A DNA stretch of 64,000 nt from G942493375 sp942493375 (GCA_942493375.1 OW818698.1:3286001-3350000); one strand, 5' to 3'; shown: positions 42,956-51,043, counted from the stretch's first letter. Notes: a model not told the origin generated them from the letters alone. Numbers and translations are program-made.

Positions 42956-43785
42956 TTATTCATACCAGGGATCACTTTTTTCTTATCACCTTTAGCGGAC
43001 AGCTCGCAATCAGCAACGGGGAAACCGTATTTCTTATACCATTGTGACTCCTCAGCTGGATTGTCACCTTGAACATCGAAAGATTGCATATGTTCATATT
43101 TGAACCAGAGTGACTCGTTTACATCAGGATGGAAATGGTGTACATGCATTACACTAATCACAGGTTCATACGAATAATCAACCAACTCCTGCTTGAGTGA
43201 CAAGTCGCGTTTGGCATTCCGACTGATGTTTCCAGGTATAGTGTAGCTGTAAGGACCATATGGGTAGGCCACCACACTATCCCCAATCAGGCTCAAGTAA
43301 TCAAGCATATTTCTTACACAAATATCATCTTGCGGTGGTTTGCGAACGAGTTTTAGCTTCATAGAATATAGAAGCATTACGCTTTTACCATTCGATTTGT
43401 AGCATGCGAGTCTAGCGATGGGATAACCGTCTTTCGTAGATTCATGACCCCGGGTAAGAATATATACTTTTCCACTTTGACCCCGAGGAAACAGAACATC
43501 ATCTCGCGAAAACAGTGTCTTATCAGGTAACGGAGATTTTCCAGTTTGACGCTGTATCTTCATAAGAATACTGTACCGGGCAATAGCTAATGGCTGATCG
43601 GCGATGGGGGTTGATTCAATTGGTCCACAAACATCACTGTTGCATTCCTCATTACTGCTGGATGGAGAAGTTGGAGGCGATGATTTCTTACCACACGAGG
43701 TGATAGTTCCCAGTAGTGCCAGCGACATTATGAGCAAGAAAGGAAATACCAACTGGCGGATTGAACGGTATTGCAGTATAAGCAT
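42952..43785 (-). CDS. Paralogous lipoprotein, family L copy 3
   Basis: 277 residues. The signal ends LGTITSCGKK, a usable lipobox, so it is a predicted lipoprotein. A Ser/Pro-rich linker with NEECNSDVCG follows, then the family L domain: SRDDVLFPRGQSGKVYIL, RKPPQDDICVRNMLDYLSLIG, YTIPGNISRNAKRDLSLKQELVDYSY and WYKKYGFPVADCEL. No known family fits. It begins 7 bp after copy 4 and overlaps the next gene by 4 bp. Confidence 0.75.
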   Translation of the reverse strand: MLILQYRSIRQLVFPFLLIMSLALLGTITSCGKKSSPPTSPSSSNEECNSDVCGPIESTPIADQPLAIARYSILMKIQRQTGKSPLPDKTLFSRDDVLFPRGQSGKVYILTRGHESTKDGYPIARLACYKSNGKSVMLLYSMKLKLVRKPPQDDICVRNMLDYLSLIGDSVVAYPYGPYSYTIPGNISRNAKRDLSLKQELVDYSYEPVISVMHVHHFHPDVNESLWFKYEHMQSFDVQGDNPAEESQWYKKYGFPVADCELSAKGDKKKVIPGMNK

Positions 43786-43792
43786 AATCAGC

Positions 43793-44602
43793 CTACTTTC
43801 CCTTTTTCTTTTTATTCAATACAGTCAGCTCGCAATCGGCAACGGGGAAACCATATTTCTTATACCATTGTGACTGCTCAGCCAGGTTGTCACCTTGAAC
43901 GTCGAAAGATTGCATATGTTCTGGTTCGTCGATTGATTCGGCTGTCTTTGAACTGAAACAATGTACGAACAATACACTGATAACAGGTTGATACGAATAA
44001 TCAACTAAATCCTGCTTTAGTGACAGGTCTTGTTTGGCGTCCTTGCTAATGTTTCCAGGTACAACGTAGCTATAAGAGGGGTAGATATCAGCACCATACC
44101 CCAGTAAACTCAAGTAATCAAGCATATTCCTCACACAGATCTTTTCTTTCGCCGGTGTGCGAACGATTTTCAATTCCACACAATATAGGAGTTTCACACC
44201 TTTGCCACTCAATGTGTAGCATGCGAGCTTAACGAGAGGATAACCGTTTTCTGTAGAGTTATGCCCCTGGGAAAGGATGTAAACTTTATCACTTCGACCC
44301 AGAGGAAATAATACATCGTCACGCGTTCCCAGTGTCTTGTCAGGTAAAGGAGATACTCCAGTTTGATGTTCTATTTTCATAAGCATACGGTATCGTGCAA
44401 GAGCTAATGGCTGATGTGCGATGGGAGATGATTCGATTGGTCCACAAACCTCGCTGTTGTGTTCCTCTTTACTGCTGGATGGAGAAGTTGAGGGCGCGGA
44501 TTTCTTCCCACATGAGCTGATAGTTCCCAGTGAGGTCAGCAGCACTATTAGCGCGAGAATAAATGCCAACTGGCGGATTGAACGGTATTGCAGTATAAGC
44601 AT
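43793..44602 (-). CDS. Paralogous lipoprotein, family L copy 4
   Basis: 269 residues with lipobox LGTISSCGKK. The core motifs are kept: TRDDVLFPLGRSDKVYIL, RTPAKEKICVRNMLDYLSLLG, YVVPGNISKDAKQDLSLKQDLVDYSY, WYKKYGFPVADCEL. It is the closest relative of copy 3: the signal-peptide wording (MLILQYRSIRQLAF) and linker are nearly the same. The short spacers to copies 3 and 5 share the sequence AAAGTAGGCTGATTATGCTT, a mark of tandem duplication. Confidence 0.75.
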   Translation of the reverse strand: MLILQYRSIRQLAFILALIVLLTSLGTISSCGKKSAPSTSPSSSKEEHNSEVCGPIESSPIAHQPLALARYRMLMKIEHQTGVSPLPDKTLGTRDDVLFPLGRSDKVYILSQGHNSTENGYPLVKLACYTLSGKGVKLLYCVELKIVRTPAKEKICVRNMLDYLSLLGYGADIYPSYSYVVPGNISKDAKQDLSLKQDLVDYSYQPVISVLFVHCFSSKTAESIDEPEHMQSFDVQGDNLAEQSQWYKKYGFPVADCELTVLNKKKKGK

Positions 44603-44609
44603 AATCAGC

Positions 44610-46094
44610 CTACTTTCCTTTTTCTTTTTTGTTCAATACAGTCAGCTCACAATCGGCAACGGGGAGGCCGTATTTCTTATACCATTTATACTCTTCATCA
44701 ACCTTAGTTCTCGAGTCGTCAAATGGGATGTCGAAGAACTGGCTGTGTTCATATTTACTGGCGGACTCTGTTGCTTTTGAATTGAAACATTTTACATACA
44801 ACAAGCCGTTATAGGGAACATACGAATATTTGACCAACCTCTGCCTCAGTGATAAGTCGCTTTTGGCAATACTGTTGATGTTTTCTGGTAAAGCATAGCT
44901 GGAAGGCCTCCATTGGGGATCTCCCTCACCATTTCCCAGCATACTCAGGTAATCTAGCATATTCGTTACGCGAATTTTGTCTTTCGGCGGTTCATAGGCT
45001 TTTGTTAGGTTTACAACATATACGAGTCTCAGGTCTTTACCTACCGATTTGTAGCATACGAGCTTAACATCAGCTTCCTGGGTAAGGATGTATACTTTGT
45101 CACTTCGACCTTGTGTAAAAAATACATCGCGAGCCCAGAACGTTAGGCTCATGGGGAAAGGAGATTGTCCAGTTTGGCGCTCTATTTTCTCAAGCATACG
45201 GTAACGTGCAAGAGCTAATGGCTGATTTGCGATGGGAGATGATTGGATTGAATTATCCCCACCACAGTCCCCCTCACTACTTGATGGGGAGGTTGTGGAT
45301 GCTGCTTTCTTCTGATACTTTTGTTTCCCACCTTTTGCAGTCAACTCGCAATCAGCAACGGGAAATCCAAAAGCTTTATACCAATGTGCAGGTTGCTTCG
45401 GAATGTCGAAAGCCAGCTTAGGTTCATTTCCGTCGAGTGTTCCGATTGTCTTTGAATTGAAACACTGTACATACAATCTATAGATATCAGTGTCATTATC
45501 AGAAACATATGAATAGTCAACCAAATCTTGACACAGTGACAAGTCGCGCTGAGCATCGAGGCTGATGTTTCCGGGTACAGGGTTACTCTCAGGGCTCCAT
45601 TTGGGGTTTCCCTTTATGCCTCCCAGCAGACTCAAGACATCAAGCATATTCCTGACACGAATCTTGTCTTTCGCCGATTTGTAGACGATTTTCAGTTCCA
45701 CAGAATACAGGAGTTTTACACCCTTATCCGTCGATATGTAGCACGCGAGATCAACAGGGTGAGGACCTTTAACGCCAGGATCAGTGTTCATGGAAAGTAT
45801 GTACACTTTGTCACTTTGACCCTTGGGAAACATTACATCATCACGCATGTGAAATGGATTCCAAGGAAAAGGGGGTTCTCCGGTCTGACGCCATATTTGC
45901 ATGAGAATCCTATACCGCGCAAGAGCTAATGGCTGATTGGCGATAGGCTCATAAACATCACTATTAAATTCTGCTTTGCTACTCGACGTTACTTTCTTCT
46001 CAGACGAACTGATTGTTCCCAATAATGCCAGCGACATTATGAGCAAGAAAACATAAGCCAATCGGCGATATGAATGGTATTGCGGTATAAGCAT
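44610..46094 (-). CDS. Double-domain family L protein (copies 5a and 5b fused)
   Basis: 494 residues with two family L domains in one frame. The first spans ~35-245 (HMRDDVMFPKGQSDKVYIL ... WYKAFGFPVADCELT), the second ~270-490 (ARDVFFTQGRSDKVYIL ... WYKKYGLPVADCELT). The join keeps the Ser/Pro linker of a lipoprotein start (STTSPSSSEGDCGG) but has lost the stop, the ribosome site and the signal peptide, so it formed by deletion between tandem copies. The N-terminal signal ends LGTISSSEKK, where the lipid cysteine has become serine. Confidence 0.75.
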   Translation of the reverse strand: MLIPQYHSYRRLAYVFLLIMSLALLGTISSSEKKVTSSSKAEFNSDVYEPIANQPLALARYRILMQIWRQTGEPPFPWNPFHMRDDVMFPKGQSDKVYILSMNTDPGVKGPHPVDLACYISTDKGVKLLYSVELKIVYKSAKDKIRVRNMLDVLSLLGGIKGNPKWSPESNPVPGNISLDAQRDLSLCQDLVDYSYVSDNDTDIYRLYVQCFNSKTIGTLDGNEPKLAFDIPKQPAHWYKAFGFPVADCELTAKGGKQKYQKKAASTTSPSSSEGDCGGDNSIQSSPIANQPLALARYRMLEKIERQTGQSPFPMSLTFWARDVFFTQGRSDKVYILTQEADVKLVCYKSVGKDLRLVYVVNLTKAYEPPKDKIRVTNMLDYLSMLGNGEGDPQWRPSSYALPENINSIAKSDLSLRQRLVKYSYVPYNGLLYVKCFNSKATESASKYEHSQFFDIPFDDSRTKVDEEYKWYKKYGLPVADCELTVLNKKEKGK

Positions 46095-46101
46095 AATTAG
46101 C

Positions 46102-46932
46102 CTACTTTCCTTTTTTCTCTTTATCTATTACAGTTAGCTCGCAATTGGCAAGTGGGAAACCGTATTTCTCATACCATGGATCCATCCCTGCAATGACAAA
46201 AGATTGCATATATTTCAATTCGTCGATTGACTCGGTTACCTTTGAATTGAAACACTGCACATATAGTACACCTATATAAGGAACATAAGAATAAGCAACC
46301 AAATCCTGACTCAGCGACAAGTCGCGTTTCGCCCACTTGCTGATGTTTCCGGGGACAACGTAGCTGGTAGGTCCAAATTCTGGATCCTCACTAATTCCCA
46401 GCAGACTCAAGTAATCAAGCATATTCCTTACACGAAGTCTGTCTTTCGGCGGTTTGTGGACAGCTTTCAACTTCATATAATATAGGAGTCTTACACCTTT
46501 TCCCTTTGATTTGTAGCACAAGAGTACAACATCATTGTTTTCATCCAATGACTTCAAGGATTCATGACCCTGGATAAGGATGTATACTTTATCACTTTTA
46601 CCCCGAGGAAATAACACATCGTCACGGGTGAATGTTGTCTTGCCAGGTAGAGGTATTCCTTCATATTGGCTCCGTATTTTCATAATAATGCTGTACCGTG
46701 CAAGAGCTAATGGCTGATTGGCAATGGGGGTTGATTCGGTTGCTCCGCATACCTCACTGTTGCATTCCTGATTACTGCTGGATGGAGTAGTTGGAGGCGT
46801 TGATTTCTTACCACACGAACTGATAGTTCCCAGTGATGTCAGCAATAATATGAGCGTGAAAACAACCGCCAACTGATGGTATGAACTACGTTTCGGTATA
46901 AGCATAATGAGCCTGTTTCTTATAGCAATCAC
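46102..46932 (-). CDS. Paralogous lipoprotein, family L copy 6
   Basis: 276 residues with lipobox LGTISSCGKK. The body is strikingly like copy 1 at 24437-25240 (GHESLKSLDENNDVVLLCYKS, KPPKDRLRVRNMLDYLSLLG, GISEDPEFGPTSY), more than like its direct neighbours. The GTG start at 46932 has AAAAGGAG seven bases upstream, the same leader as copy 2. It heads the second family L array. The leader is preceded by a degenerate repeat-family-1 palindrome. Confidence 0.75.
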   Translation of the reverse strand: MIAIRNRLIMLIPKRSSYHQLAVVFTLILLLTSLGTISSCGKKSTPPTTPSSSNQECNSEVCGATESTPIANQPLALARYSIIMKIRSQYEGIPLPGKTTFTRDDVLFPRGKSDKVYILIQGHESLKSLDENNDVVLLCYKSKGKGVRLLYYMKLKAVHKPPKDRLRVRNMLDYLSLLGISEDPEFGPTSYVVPGNISKWAKRDLSLSQDLVAYSYVPYIGVLYVQCFNSKVTESIDELKYMQSFVIAGMDPWYEKYGFPLANCELTVIDKEKKGK

Positions 46933-46953
46933 AGCGGCGCTCCTTTTCTCTTG

Positions 46954-46986
46954 CTTCGGCAGTTGCTTTATACTCGACTACCTGAC
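46954..46986. repeat. Degenerate REP-like palindrome (family 1)
   Basis: CTTCGGCAGTTGCTTTATACTC... keeps the left arm and core of the family but ends in CTACCTGACC instead of CTACCGAAGG. It lies at the same distance upstream of the family L leader as the copy at 28020 and overlaps the end of the frameshifted H-X9-DG gene. Confidence 0.55.
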
Positions 46987-47711
46987 CGGAATCCATCTCA
47001 GTTTCATGACCTCTTCCCTGCGCCACCATTTTACGTGGCTGTCGGTAAAAGAGATATTGTCACCTTTGTTGTGCCTGGGTTGTGGGGGAGTATTTCCAGG
47101 CTGCCTTTAAGGTTCTTTCCGGGAATAGAGTCGAACATTAGCACCACTTCACCGGGATTCTGTATCTGGTTATGTTTGTATCCTGCAAGTCCAGAGTTTA
47201 TTGCGTATGATGGGAGATCAGGATTTCTGGCACTAGGACAGATAAGAACGTTCTTGTTTTTGATATAGGGATCCAGGGCTTTATTCCAGTTTGTTGTTGG
47301 AGGTAGTGAATCGTCATAATCCTGAGTATAATGCATAGTCGCCGATCCCAGTTGTTTAAGATTGTCCATGCATGTAATGGGACGTATTGATTCGGGACCT
47401 TTGGCCAATATCGGGAATAGAAAAGCAACCATTAATATCATTATCACCCAAATCACTATGAACTCGATTGGACTTAATCCCACCAGCAAGCCTCTGCTTC
47501 TTGCATTTTGTATAAGAGCTGCAACACCAAGCAATATGCTCAGCATAAATAGAAGCAGCCCCAGATTTAGCAGGATGGCGTTTTGATTATGTTCTATTGA
47601 CGACTCTAAAAAAACGCCGCATCCAAAAGCAGCAATTATCAATGAAATGGTCATCAATGGATTGAACCTGGGCTTTGGGTCAATTGTATTCTTGTTTTTA
47701 TCTTTATCCAT
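46978..47711 (-). pseudogene. H-X9-DG (DUF1559-like) membrane protein gene with a 3' frameshift
   Basis: The frame from ATG 47711 encodes three helices (LMTISLIIAAFGCGVFL, LNLGLLLFMLSILLGVAALI, IEFIVIWVIMILMVAFLFPI). The usual downstream signature follows: CMDNLKQLGSATMHYTQDYDDSLPP, LICPSARN, EVVLMFDSIPG. At about 47058 the frame slips, and the protein ends in ISLLPTAT at 47031. In the next frame the expected tail appears (NISFTDSHVKWW ... LRWIPVR) and closes at 46978. A single lost base after GTGAC explains it. The intact relative is at 23773-24432. Confidence 0.7.
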
Positions 47712-47750
47712 TATTGTTTCTTACCTTGGTTTGGTAGTTCTGATTCACTA

Positions 47751-48032
47751 TTAAGGTGGAAAAGGTAAACACGCACCTAAATTGGCAATGGCTGCAAATA
47801 TCAAGACAGGCAGCAAAATCAATATAGACAGACTCAAGTTAACAGGTTTTGAGCGGATAACCGCATAATAGCCTGTGATGATCAGATAAATGATTCCTGG
47901 GAGCATATTTAACCACAGCAGAATACCATAACTGCCACTGGATGGAGGGGACAATACCCACAGGCAGTCTAAAACTAAACCGCTCAACATCAATAACAAA
48001 CCAAATGTCCAGAACCAAACATTTCTTTTCAT
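47751..48032 (-). CDS. Small membrane protein, three helices
   Basis: 93 residues that are nearly all hydrophobic: VWFWTFGLLLMLSGLVLDCLWV, ILLWLNMLPGIIYLIITGYYAVI and LSLSILILLPVLIFAAIANLG. No family is recognised. It lies upstream of the frameshifted H-X9-DG gene in the same direction. Confidence 0.6.
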   Translation of the reverse strand: MKRNVWFWTFGLLLMLSGLVLDCLWVLSPPSSGSYGILLWLNMLPGIIYLIITGYYAVIRSKPVNLSLSILILLPVLIFAAIANLGACLPFPP

Positions 48033-48154
48033 ATTCCACTTATCCTGACTTGATTCCAGTTAAGCTATAGATCGACAGTATTCTTACTCGCGTCCAACAG
48101 CATTTGCGAAATATTGAATTGCCCAACATTGTTGGAATCAAAGTTTATATTTTT

Positions 48155-48189
48155 GTTCTTTCGATAGTCGAGTAAAACCGAACTACCGA
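48155..48189. repeat. REP-like palindrome (family 1), minus orientation
   Basis: Read on the minus strand it is CTCGGTAGTTCGGTTTTACTCGACTATCGAAAG-like, with the same core and a stem of CTCGGTAGT against ACTATCGAA. It is the only clear copy in this orientation. It follows the end of the BlaR1-type gene. Confidence 0.5.
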
Positions 48190-48209
48190 GGCCATGTTTA
48201 TTAATTCGT

Positions 48210-50390
48210 TCATTCGAACTCCACCACGTATCCCAGCATGAGTGTATTTTTGTTGGAATCGTTCCATTCTCCGGTTGGGCGTAGTTCCAGGCGGTCTTCG
48301 TTGTTTAGGGTGTTGTTGGGTTCTTCGGCGTACCAGTTTGTGTAGTTCCATTTTTCTCGGGTGATCCATCGCCAGCCGGTGTCCGGTTCTTTGCTATTTG
48401 GGCGTTGGTAGGCTCCTATCCAGTAGGTTATGGTTTTGTCCAGGATACTGGTTATGAAGTCGTTCTCTTCATTGGAGGTTATTGTTGCCAGGTGGCCTTT
48501 TGAGCCTTTGAAGGTTGTGGAGGCTGCGGTTTGTTTTGCATCGTCCCATGATATGCCATTGGCGGATGCGTTTACATACGTGTAGTAGTGTCCGTTTTGG
48601 GGATTGTGGACTGGGACTGGGCCTGTTATGGTACCCCGGCGGACGGTGAAGTTGGTGAAGGCTATGCGGACTTGTTGGTGGGAGAAGGCGAAGTCGTGGG
48701 TCCAAGCACCGATGATTACCCAGGGCAGGTCGAAGTCACCTACGGCGGCTCCGTAGACCAGTTTCCAGTTACCGGTATCACGGTGGTATCCGAGCATGTA
48801 TTTGCCTGAACGAACGAGCCTCATAGATCCGCGTTTTGTAGAGTTGCGGTATAAGTCACGGCCGTTTTCGCCGAAGTCCGCTGCCACTATATCATAAGGT
48901 GCATCCGGAGTTGGTTCGCTTGATCCGATACTGGTCCGCTGAATGCTTTTGCCTACACTCGACATCCCTATCCTGACCCCATTCCCCTCGGGCCAGTCCA
49001 GGAGTTCATAGTCAACACGCATATCGAAATCTCCCTTTATCCCCCAGGTAGACTGGCATTCTGCTGAGAACTTATCTCCGGACGCATTTGGACCGATTGT
49101 CAGGACCATCTGTCCATTGCTCTGAGTCACAGAGCAGTCTTTGCTTGCTGAGGGTGTCCAGAGGCGTTGATCTATATTTGGACTGCTAAAATCGTCCCTC
49201 AGGACCCAGTCGTTTCCTATCACAGCCCGGTTTGGCAGTGTGGCTGCTGAAGGTTTGGTCGGTCGAGTGTTTCGGACGTGCTTGACTGGTGAGGTTGGGG
49301 CGACTTTTATATCGCTTTTTGTGTCCTGGACTACCTGAACTGGTGGACTCTCTGCTTCCGGGACCGATTTGGTCTTTGCTACACCGGAGATAGTCGGCAG
49401 GCCCAGAATTACTAGAGCAAGAAGCGCTGCGGCCCAGCGTGCGGACATTTTTGGAACGGTGTTGTGGAGTATCATACTTAGCCTCTTTTTCTCAAGGTCC
49501 ATGGGTTCTGCCATGGCAATTGCGGAAGCTTCCCAAGCTGCGCGGCTTGCCAGTTTCAATGCTGAAACATAACCTGATGCATATGCCTCCCGGCTGATCG
49601 GAGAGTTGGAGATGACCATTTCATCACAGGCAAATTCCCTCTCCTTCCTGATCTCATAACCTGCAAGCCATACACCCGGGTGGAAGAAGAACAGGGTCTG
49701 AATTATCTGTTGCAACCAGGCAATTGCAACATCGCGGCGTCTCATGTGTGCGAGCTCATGCGAGAGTATTGCGAACAGATCCGAATCGCTGCAGGTCTGT
49801 TCTATTCCGGATGGGATCAGTATAACAGGACGGAAAAACCCTACCAGCACGGGAGTGGGGACGCTGTCGGTAAACCGTATGTCGGGAAGCTTGCCAACAC
49901 CGAGTGGATCTGCGGCACGCTCGAGCATATCCGCCCATATTCCACTGGCAGGATGAGAACAGCGTGCGAGTCTGTTTAGCTGTCCATAACCGTATATCAA
50001 CAGAAGGCTCATTACAGCGACGCCTGCAAGCCAGACAGCTACCAGAGGAATCCTCCAATCGAAGGGGGTTTCAGTGTGTGATTGAACAGGCGCTTGAGCG
50101 TTCTTTATTGCTGGCGTTGGGTTTGATGGCAGATTGCCGGCGATGGACTTTGTCGTTAAAGGTTCAGCAGCTGTAATCGATGGAGGGGGAGTCTTTGATT
50201 GCCAGAACGCCCACTGGGCCGGGATTTGCGCCAATGGCGGGACTAAAAGCTTCAGAAGAACAATCATCCAAAGCGCATGCCTCCACGCTGCAGGCGCTTT
50301 CCGCGCGAGCCTGGTAACAACCAGAACTACTGCTGCAAGGATAGCAGTCTGCCAGCATGTAACCCAGATTAGATGCGCTGCACCGTCCAT
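48210..50390 (-). CDS. blaR1: BlaR1-type M56 antirepressor protease with C-type lectin sensor
   Basis: 726 residues. The BlaR1/MecR1 core has helices at ~8-27, 36-56, 114-134 and 318-335, a cytoplasmic zinc-protease domain with HELAH (211-215) and the third-ligand region EREFACDE (~250-257). After the fourth helix, where BlaR1 has a penicillin-binding sensor, there is instead a Pro/Lys-rich linker. A jelly-roll-like domain (~395-588) comes next, then a C-type lectin domain (~598-726) with WIGA, EPN (690-692), WND (709-711) and YVVEFE. EPN and ND are the calcium/sugar ligands of mannose-type C-type lectins. Binding a glycan would be expected to trigger cleavage of the BlaI repressor. Its start is 1 bp from the blaI stop. 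Confidence 0.9.
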   Translation of the reverse strand: MDGAAHLIWVTCWQTAILAAVVLVVTRLARKAPAAWRHALWMIVLLKLLVPPLAQIPAQWAFWQSKTPPPSITAAEPLTTKSIAGNLPSNPTPAIKNAQAPVQSHTETPFDWRIPLVAVWLAGVAVMSLLLIYGYGQLNRLARCSHPASGIWADMLERAADPLGVGKLPDIRFTDSVPTPVLVGFFRPVILIPSGIEQTCSDSDLFAILSHELAHMRRRDVAIAWLQQIIQTLFFFHPGVWLAGYEIRKEREFACDEMVISNSPISREAYASGYVSALKLASRAAWEASAIAMAEPMDLEKKRLSMILHNTVPKMSARWAAALLALVILGLPTISGVAKTKSVPEAESPPVQVVQDTKSDIKVAPTSPVKHVRNTRPTKPSAATLPNRAVIGNDWVLRDDFSSPNIDQRLWTPSASKDCSVTQSNGQMVLTIGPNASGDKFSAECQSTWGIKGDFDMRVDYELLDWPEGNGVRIGMSSVGKSIQRTSIGSSEPTPDAPYDIVAADFGENGRDLYRNSTKRGSMRLVRSGKYMLGYHRDTGNWKLVYGAAVGDFDLPWVIIGAWTHDFAFSHQQVRIAFTNFTVRRGTITGPVPVHNPQNGHYYTYVNASANGISWDDAKQTAASTTFKGSKGHLATITSNEENDFITSILDKTITYWIGAYQRPNSKEPDTGWRWITREKWNYTNWYAEEPNNTLNNEDRLELRPTGEWNDSNKNTLMLGYVVEFE

Positions 50391-50391
50391 C

Positions 50392-50778
50392 CTAGCTGTC
50401 CTCTCTGCGTGACTCCGATTTTACTATTTCCTCCAGCGCTGTGACCTGATCCGGGGTCAGATCGCGGTTCTCTACGATATATGCTGCCAACAGACCTATA
50501 TTGCCTTCAAGAACCTTGTCCACGAGTTCACTGAGTTTGTTTTTTGTCACTGACTGGCGTTCCACCAAGGGATGAAACTCATACGCAAAGTTCTTCTCAA
50601 TTGCTTCCACAAACCCTTTGTCCTTCATCCGGGTCATCAGAGTGTTGATGGTTGTGCGAGCTAGTGGTTTTTGATCACCGATTTCGGCCTGAATCTCTTT
50701 GACTGTCGCACAACCTCTTCTCCACAGGATATTCATAACCCGGAATTCTGCCGGTGACAGATCAGCTTTCTTTACCAT
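50392..50778 (-). CDS. blaI: BlaI/MecI-family transcriptional repressor
   Basis: 128 residues with the winged-helix fold of BlaI/MecI: LSPAEFRVMNILWRRGCATVKEIQAEI, then LARTTINTLMTRMKDKGFVEA (recognition helix), FAYEFHPLV and a C-terminal dimerisation helix. A cognate M56 protease lies next to it, so the repressor is probably inactivated by cleavage or release. Upstream is a TTGACA promoter with a dyad operator at the -10, so it is likely autoregulated. AAGGTG is seven bases before the ATG. Two other promoters in the window carry the same operator type. Confidence 0.92.
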   Translation of the reverse strand: MVKKADLSPAEFRVMNILWRRGCATVKEIQAEIGDQKPLARTTINTLMTRMKDKGFVEAIEKNFAYEFHPLVERQSVTKNKLSELVDKVLEGNIGLLAAYIVENRDLTPDQVTALEEIVKSESRREDS

Positions 50779-50808
50779 GCGTTTTCACCTTCCATTTACT
50801 GCGTTTGG

Positions 50809-50859
50809 TGTAGTCTTAGTTTACTATTGTAGACTATACCCATTCGCGGAAAATGTCAA
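50809..50859 (-). promoter_or_regulatory. BlaI-type promoter/operator C (blaI-blaR1 operon)
   Basis: Minus strand: TTGACA (50859-50854), 17 bp, TAGTCT (50836-50831), with operator TAGTCTACAATAGTAAACTA (50836-50817). Its arms TAGTCTAC and GTAAACTA pair at 7 of 8 positions. A further GACTACA lies just downstream (50815-50809). Geometry and operator match promoters A and B. Confidence 0.75.
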
Positions 50860-50905
50860 GCAGTATTGGCAGTTTTTGACAAGATTAACGGAATTGGAGA
50901 AGGTA

Positions 50906-50944
50906 TTTTTTGACAGGATTTACAAGATTAACAGGATTTACGGG
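50906..50944. repeat. GGATTTACAAGATTAACAGGATT-type dispersed repeat
   Basis: TTGACAGGATTTACAAGATTAACAGGATTTACGGGG-like tract. A shorter imperfect copy lies just before it (50876-50895). Related tracts are at 38851-38890 and 63001-63035. It is in a gap with no coding character (50779-51043). Confidence 0.55.
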
Positions 50945-50962
50945 GTTAGGGATTTGGACGTA

Positions 50963-50993
50963 GTGAAGGATCTCTTTAAAGCAGATCCTTCAC
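50963..50993. terminator. 11-bp stem hairpin, possible terminator of the 51 kb lipoprotein gene
   Basis: GTGAAGGATCT (50963-50973) pairs perfectly with AGATCCTTCAC (50983-50993), loop 9 nt. It lies beyond the stop of the minus-strand lipoprotein gene and continues into CTGCGTTCAGGATGACA, a dispersed repeat motif also present at about 51762-51790. It may act as a terminator or be just a repeat. Confidence 0.45.
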
Positions 50994-51043
50994 TGCGTTC
51001 AGGATGACATGTTACCCGGGATTATATGCTACCAGGTTTGTTG

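Noticed and set aside
48210..50778. Beta-lactam resistance locus
   Set aside because: There is no beta-lactamase or PBP2a gene, and the sensor domain is not penicillin-binding. Only the signalling core is shared with BlaR1/BlaI.
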